A stretch of DNA of 64,000 nucleotides from Adiantum capillus-veneris (taxonomy: Eukaryota; Streptophyta; Polypodiopsida; Polypodiales; Pteridaceae). Numbering within the stretch: the first letter of the stretch is position 1; every line of letters begins with the position of its first letter. Positions 57,575-64,000 of the stretch are shown here, piece after piece. The notes beneath the pieces were generated by a model. The model was not told the origin of the DNA and did no database searches. It was given only the letters and a program-made list of their open reading frames with translations. The position numbers and the translations under genes are program-made. Where the stretch lies: positions 32,962,446 to 33,026,445 of the forward strand of contig CM043969.1 of assembly GCA_014529385.2 (NCBI GenBank), written 5' to 3'.

Positions 57575-60373
57575 GGGAGGGGGTATAGCGGCTTAGTACT
57601 TAGGCACCACAAAAGGATGGCGAATCCGCACACCCTTCACACATACACAAGCTCACTCCAAAACACAAGACTAGGTGGCGATTCCGCACACCTCACATTG
57701 GCAAAACATTGCAAGAAAACATACTCACAAAACCTCAAGCTTTATTTAGAGAATTAGGCGATGAAATGGGGAGCATAGGGTAGGGGAATGAGAAGGGAGA
57801 GAGTGGTAGAGCACATGGCGGATAGGTGGGAGTTGATGGCGAAGACTCGCACGAGGATTATGGCCATCATCCTTCATTTAGTTGCCCTTCATCTTCCATA
57901 TCCAAGGGTGTAGAGGTCATGCTCAAAACAAGCATGGTGATTGCGGTGATGGTGATGGTGATGGTGTGGGTGTGTGTGTGTGCACTAGGCACACACAGTG
58001 CATAGTGTGTTCTTTGGTGATGTTGTGTGTATTTAGTGTGATGGTGACCCCTCTTTATATAGGGGAGGAGGGGGGAGGAATTCTAGAATTTAGAAATGAA
58101 GAAATCATTATCTACATAGGCCATGTGACTGTGGGCCCCACTTGTCTAGCTGTGTGTATATGTGCCAGAACAGCAGTCTCATGAGAGAGAGATGGGTTGA
58201 TGAAAAAAAGTGAGAGGTGACATGGAGAATAAAGTAATTACAAGAGGGGAGAGAGGGGAGTGTGTTCAGAGGTGAATCTGTCTGCAGATGTGTGTGAACA
58301 CAAGAAAAATCAGGTAACCACCGGGTGGGGATGGGTATGTGGGCACCTTTTTTAGTGAAACTGAGTGTGTGTGAGTGTGGGGGAGGTTATTTAGCTACAA
58401 GACAAGAGACATGGCGCCCTTTAGAGAGAGGGGGGGGTATTTGGGTCATGGGATATGATAGGAGAGAGAAAGGGGGGGTGGGGTATACTATTTTGGAAGA
58501 TAGGGTAAGTTGCATGTGAGTTAGGGTGCATTATTGGTGAGTTATTGGTGAGAGGTGGGGTAGCTTGAGGGGAGAGAGAAAGGAGAAAGGACAAGGGGAA
58601 GAGAGAGGGGGTTGACCTTTTGAGTGGAGGAGAGGAAAAGGGACACACGGCGGGGAAACAGTGAAGAAAAAGGAGGCAAGGTGGGGATGGGCTGCCCCGC
58701 AGGCATGAGGTGGCCTATTTTACCTTTCTTATATTTACATAATCATACTTTATTTTTTTCTTACTTTTTTCCAATGCCTTTTATCACTCCCTCCCTAAGA
58801 GGGGGTTTTCATGGGGTGTGGACGAGAGAAGAGGGGTATGGGAGCTTGGCTTGTGAAAAGCCCCCATCAATAGCTACTAGGAAGGAATCAAATCCTCCTG
58901 GGACACTAGCTGGCATGATTGCATTATTGCGAGCATGATTATAAAACTTTTTCAAAGAGAAATGTCATGCTTTCATATGGCATGAGGTGTCTATTGGAAT
59001 CAAATAAAATTCTATGCTAAGGGGACCACAAGTAGACTTTTGCTGCCAAAATTGTAGCCTATTTTGATGGTGTTTTTACACAAGGTTTCAATTCGAATTG
59101 GAAAAAGTATATAAAATGGGAGTTGTAGCTAATGAGCTAAATTTTTTGCCATATTTTTACTTCTTTATTTGGAGTCACGATAAAGGAGATATGATCAAAA
59201 TACTGGACCCCAGTGTGTCCACATCATGCAGGGATAGCTCATTTCAAACTTTGCCAGTTCCTGTTCACATTGGCTCTTCTCCTTCTTGTGTAAACCCTTG
59301 GGGGTTCCCTTCACCTATAAAAGGGGACATCTTCTTCCTTTAAAACCATTCAAGCCATTCATGAGATGAAGTCATGAGGGAGTGAGAGTAGTAATGCATA
59401 ATTGTACTTAGCCATAAACATAAGCCTAATCCTACACTTACTCCTAGAGGAAGACTAACCCTTCTTGTAACCTATCCTTGGAAGATAATCTCTAATCAAA
59501 TAAGAACTTGAACTTGGTGCATCAATCAAGGCTTGAAGTCTTCCCTCTTCTTCTCTCTCCATCAAAAATGGTGAATAACTCCTCAATGGTTTGTCGAGTA
59601 AGATGTGTTCTACTTTGATATTTTGTTGATTTTTTGCACTTTCCTTTTTCATCTCTAATCAAAAATATATCTCTAATTTCCTCTCCCTCTCTAACCAAAC
59701 CTATCTCTCTCACTCTTATAAATTTATTCTCTCCACAAATTCTAGGTTCTCCTTGCTACAGATACATCTCTCCCCGCAGTATCCTTATTGCCTATGAGCA
59801 AGAATATGGCTTGGAAGGGAAATTCTCCATATGGATTATCCGTAAAATACACTTTCAACGAATCATGTGTTTATCTTTGGCCCAGAAAGGCTCAATGAAA
59901 TACTTCTTTCACCGGATCCCATCATACTACCTCTTATAGACTATAGCTTTTCTTTTGACGTAAGTGTAGTTATCTTGCTATGAACCAAGAGGATTTGTAC
60001 ACATAATTAATCCCAATCAGTAGACAAAACATATATATTATGGTAAGCTCAAAACTACAATTCCAAAGAACAATTTGTAGCCTGTTTGGTCCACAAAGAT
60101 TGAGCGCCATTAACTCATTATTAACCCTTTCATATTACCCATGATACAATATGACCGTTTTCATCTTTGTGTTGTTTTTATATTCTCTTTTGTGTTCTTT
60201 CTTTGTGTGTGTGAGTGCAAGAGAGAAAGAGTGGGGCTTCTTTGATTGTACTTCCTTCCAGCACTTCATGGCATCTATGGTTTAACTCTTTCAATATAGT
60301 TTTTGGAGTTCTCTCACAAACTCTCACAACCAAAAGCCCGATGCTTTCTTGGCAAGACCGCAATTTCTCGACA
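56967..60373 (+). mobile_element. 3' LTR of element E (interrupted by H)
   Basis: Starts tgtcgtgatgtgacacg, ends caatttctcgaca. Without H it is about 1,865 bp. Compared with 39835-41814 it lacks about 110 bp near 59820, which removes the start of the small ORF. Many single-base differences between the two LTRs point to an old insertion. Confidence 0.85.
57328..58869. mobile_element. Solo LTR H, inserted in the 3' LTR of E
   Basis: Starts tgacgggagcaaagcg, ends cccccatca. The surrounding E sequence is continuous when it is removed, with aatag (57323-57327 and 58869-58873) duplicated. The start, the phrase gggggcaccacctagc and the GA tract (57540-57571) resemble the F LTR, so H is probably a related Tat-type family. 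No coding DNA inside. A gtgatg-type repeat lies at about 57950-57970. Confidence 0.85.
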
Positions 60374-61258
60374 ACAGCACTCCACGGTTCATTGGACCTC
60401 CAAGTATCTCAAAAATGTCATAAAAAGTTCAAGAAAATAACCTTTTTGCCACATCTTTGAACAAATACCATTTGTGGCCCACCAATCCAATGGCCAAACT
60501 GTTAACTCTTACTAAGAGCCACAATCTTGAACTTCCACTTGACCTAATCTCTCCACACTTCGACTACCCTATGAACCTGGACGACGTGCACCAATTGGAC
60601 CCAAGAACACTAGATCCTCCACGGCCACCACAATTGTCAAACTTCAGCCTTCCTTGACTTTGCCCTCAAATCTTCAATTGATGCATCATTTATTCTTGCT
60701 AGCTCCATACATTTTTGACAACCCTCTCAAGGCCCCAAAACCTTCAAATGCCTCACTGACCGAGGTAACCAATCTGGCACATAACTGGCCCCCGATGAAA
60801 CTTCAACTAGCAACATCTTGGAAACCAGAACTCCAACTACCGATCTAAAAAGATTGACTTGTTCTAGATGATGATCACTTCAGGACCATGCACTCACTTC
60901 AGCCCTAATTCTTCACCAGAAGATGCCCAATCTAGTACAGATCTACAATCTATCCCAACTTTAAGCTGTTATATCTTCCTCACCGTAGCTCCAATCCAAG
61001 AGCCGTAAAGACATGCCTGTGGAGCACTTTGGGCATTGAAATTCTAATCCATAAACTCCCAATTATTATCACTTCAAACATACTCTATTTTATCATTAAC
61101 AAGACACTTTTTGACCCTTTAAAGTCGCATTTGGCATACATTTAGAATCAGGATACCTTGTTATCAAGCCCTGATCACTGATCACTAAACACATAGCCTT
61201 CAAAGAAGCTTAATCTGCATTACTCATTTTTCCTTCATGGAAGCGGTGTTGTACAACA
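60374..61258 (-). mobile_element. A-family LTR, minus strand, split by element E
   Basis: On the minus strand it starts tgttgtacaacaccgcttcc at 61258. It matches the plus-strand A LTR at 3026-3361 and, in its later part, 21665-21870. It continues at 39834 on the far side of E. Confidence 0.75.
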
Positions 61259-61277
61259 ACACACGTGATATACACAA

Positions 61278-61280
<3 letters not shown>

Positions 61281-61314
<34 letters not shown>
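61281..61314. repeat. Poly-C tract (34 C)
   Basis: Thirty-four consecutive C just outside the A-family LTR. It may be an expanded polypurine tract (G-rich on the minus strand) or an assembly artefact. Confidence 0.9.
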
Positions 61315-61316
<2 letters not shown>

Positions 61317-62760
61317 GAGTTTTTCTCACCTTCAAATTTGTCCAACAATCTGATTTGATTTTTCATTAGGTGGCTAAAAGAATGGTTAGCCTAGCATTGC
61401 CTTTGTCAAAGTGACAAGAAAAGGCTAGGCTTATATTTAAAAAGTTTCTCATGATATTCTATGTTTCCATGTGTTCATGTTCGCTTACAAGGTCAACAAC
61501 ACCAATCTCACGTTGATAAACCACTTTCGGTATGTACAAAGTAGTGCATATATGCATGGTCATATGTACAAAAGCATGTAGGTACATGAATTTGTAAAAT
61601 TTATAAAGTGGTTTTGAGTTTCAAACGTGATGCAACGTGTGCACATTGTAAATAGTCATGCTTGTGTGCCGGTAGTCGGGCACATACACGTGTCTGGACA
61701 AGGTATCAAAGGCTTAGATATGGTTCCAAGTGATGTATTTTGGTTCTAGGAATGTGTTTAATCTTTCTAAAATTAAAATAATGCAAGTGGGAGGTGTGGG
61801 CACCACCGTCCCGCCCAAGAAGTTTGGCACATGCGATAACTATCTATTTACACTGCCTGATCTGCAGTGATGCGTGCACTGTCCTAGAAGTGGTCAAAAA
61901 TGGAATGTGGGGAAGTGGAAAAGTGACTTGGGTATCTAGAATCAAGAACAAAAAACTTGGTGAATTTTGGAGTCCATTTGGGGTTTTTCCCATGACAAAT
62001 ATCCGCCGCGGGTCAAAACTGGCCCCAAAACTAGGGCCAAGAAGGTCCAAAAATGACCAAAAATGGTGCAAAAAGGCTTTAAAAATCCACATCACTCATG
62101 GTGCCATTATGATCGAGGCTGAGGGATAACTTTTAAAGAGGAATATCAGCACTTTCATCTGTCTGTGTGTGGGAGGAAGCAGGGTTCCTACAGGTGGTCT
62201 AGTGCAGTTCCGTCACGTTCGCGTCCTGTTTTTGAGTGTGTGGAGGAGTGAATGAGAGATTCCTCTCTTCAATTTTGCACTTGGGAGAGTCTATCGAAGT
62301 TATAAGGTCTCCATGGATGTGTGTGTGCAAGGAATTGAGGGAAGAAGGTGCGGATTTTTGCAAGACTATGTGACCCTATATCGGTGCCATTAGGGTTGGC
62401 ACTACTCCAAAGAGTCCAGGAGAGTGGCGTTTGGTGAAATCTTTGCAATGGTTTGAGAGAGGCCTCTTGTGGCTGGAGTTTCTGAGTTGTTGATGGTTTT
62501 TTTTGTATATTTTGGTCACCATCAAGTGTGTTTTCAAGGTGATCAACTCGACTCACCTTGTAGTGTCTGCGGGCAGGCAAGAGCTTGTAGGTTGAGGTGT
62601 TTGGAGTTTGAATTGAGCTTGCGGGTCTTTTGCTCCATCATCCTTTGGCGATCCTGCTGGGGAGCAAAAAATTTCTAGTTGTGCACCCAAAATTTGGATT
62701 TTGAGTAGTGATGTATGCACATTTTGGATGTTGAAGGGATTTTCATGATGGTGGTGCCAT
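61315..62760. other. LTR/leader-like DNA, no gene seen
   Basis: No assignable frame. 62100-62700 is a G/T-rich leader-like stretch running into a gag fragment, so part of this may be an LTR and leader. No second copy is visible here. Confidence 0.35.
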
Positions 62761-62769
62761 TCCAACCAT

Positions 62770-63058
62770 CAATTTTCACAGGTTGCAAGGATGTAGACAA
62801 TTGTCTTGAATCATACGATTTTTTATGCCATGCAATTCCAAGTGAGGTGCAAAAGCTTGCAGGTCAATCTATTGCTCAGAGGGAATGCAAGGGATTGGTA
62901 TGAGAGCTTGTCACAAGATGAGAAGGGCAATTGGGACATGTTTAAGAAATTATTTTTGAAGAGGTTCAAGAAGGTTATCCCTCACCAAGATGCATGGAAA
63001 CATGTCACTAGTGTGTTTATGCAAGAGCACCCGTTGTCAGGAAGTGCGCAATGCGACT
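62770..63058 (+). pseudogene. gypsy gag fragment
   Basis: Two frames join: FTGCKDVDNCLESYDFLCHA (frame 1), then LLRGNARDWYESLSQDEKGN and FKKLFLKRFKKVIPHQDAW (frame 2). The second has the retrotransposon gag signature (LxGxAxxWYxSL, then a basic FxxLFLxRF). It stops at 63058, and what follows is not homologous. The family differs from B, E, F and K. Confidence 0.7.
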
Positions 63059-63060
63059 AG

Positions 63061-64000
63061 GAAAGCGTTGGGCCTCTGACTGTGAGGATTCGTAGCAAAA
63101 TCAAGCAAGGCGTAGACGATTTGAAGACAAAAACACACTAAAAAAAAACAAAACTCCATCCATGAAATCTCCACTTTGAAAAAGAACCAATACTAGCTCA
63201 AAACTCTTGTGTGTGTGAAGATTAGGTGTAGCCTCGCTCCCAATTGCACAGATGCAGTGCTCATTCGACCTGTTAAAAACCCTAAATTTACGTTTTGATT
63301 CTTCATCGTGACCATTTCATGGAAGCTTTAGTACTTCATTGGAGAAGCCCAAGTAGTTATTTGAGGAGGGGAAACCCTAATTGGAGGCCTCACAGCCTCA
63401 ACCATGTAGTGGAAGCAGCAAGGGACTGCACTAGCACCCTGTAGAGGAATGGTTGTATCTCCTTGATCATGTACCCAAATGAGATCATTCTTGGATCTAA
63501 AAATTCCCACACAGATTGAGAAACAATGCCAGCGTTGTTGATGTGGCGTTTTGAGCTATTTTGAGCATTTTGTAGGCTATTTTTGAACATTTTTAGGCAT
63601 TTTTAGCCCAAAAATGTCACATTTTGTCCGTAAAAAACCCAAACGAGCTAGGAAAAATCCCTAAAATTGTGTCCCATTGGACTCAAATTTCATGTTGAAA
63701 CTCATTTTTCCACTTGCTAAGCACTTTGGATACGTCTTTCACACCAGCGCACGAAACCTCCTATTTTTGGTCGAGATTGCCCGCATTGAACTTTCTAGGC
63801 AAAACAAGCATGCCACTTCGAAACACTTGACATTTGTACATTCCCAAAGAAAATTAAGCATATATTTATGTGAAAAAAGCATGCCATAGTGCCACGTCAA
63901 GGGCTTCACTATCCCCGCAAGGTATATACAGAGCTGCAACTGTGGCATCTATTTTCGCAGTATGGACTTATTCACACAAGGGCGGCTACACATGGCTGCC
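63061..64000. other. No gene seen
   Basis: No frame, LTR pair or repeat recognised up to the window edge. Confidence 0.4.

Noticed and set aside
39835-60373. Target-site duplication for element E
   Set aside because: Flanks cccgg and acagc do not match. The continuity of the A-family LTR across the site supports insertion, but no duplication can be claimed.
60374-60848. Consecutive ORFs of 60-80 codons at 60.2-60.85 kb
   Set aside because: They fall in LTR DNA of E and family A, and matching sequence at 21.7-21.9 kb does not keep the frames.

Overview
The window looks like a gene-poor, transposon-saturated stretch of a large land-plant nuclear genome. The evidence is several diverged families of Ty3/gypsy LTR retrotransposons (some with the second, plant-type RNase H of the Tat lineage), a Ty1/copia remnant, a CACTA (En/Spm) transposase fragment with spliceable GT-AG introns, and many microsatellites. 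I find no convincing single-copy host gene, no tRNA or rRNA gene, and nothing bacterial. A plant with a bulky genome (fern, lycophyte or gymnosperm type) would fit, but the sequence alone does not decide the species.

Layout from left to right. 1-395 is the 3' part of an LTR (family C). 396-2325 is the 3' end of gypsy element B: a broken third ORF, then a 270-bp LTR. 2331-3025 is the integrase tail of gypsy family A, followed by its LTR start. 3362-8164 is element K, which carries LTRs and a gag-like gene on the minus strand but no recognisable pol. 8165-21664 is element L, a decayed Tat-like gypsy element inserted in K's right LTR. L is interrupted at about 14.9-20.6 kb by a mosaic of a CACTA fragment, a tandem repeat and another LTR. 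21665-28790 holds an A-family LTR fragment and two gag-only G elements arranged head to head. 28794-33793 is the 5' half of element B on the minus strand, inserted in family A (33799-35395). 35402-38000 is a copia remnant (D) containing a scrambled insertion of C LTRs. 39835-60373 is gypsy element E with 2-3.4 kb LTRs; it contains the complete insertion F (44080-53244, Tat-like) and a solo LTR, H (57328-58869). 61259-64000 is a poly-C tract, LTR-like DNA and a gag fragment.

How the pieces relate. Insertion order can be read from target-site duplications: C into D (caaga), F into E (agcgt/gcgt), H into the 3' LTR of E (aatag/atag), and B into A (tattg). The B/A junctions lie about 31 kb apart in opposite orientations, which implies an inversion (or an assembly misjoin) with one breakpoint inside B.

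The most interesting signal is a family of about 70-residue ORFs. It occurs upstream of gag in three different gypsy families (L at 10003, E at 41195, F at 50852 and 50633). It is duplicated in tandem in F with only 9 nt between the copies, and I do not recognise it. Most other ORFs here are broken; many breaks read as CAG-to-TAG or CGA-to-TGA, the decay expected of methylated plant transposons.
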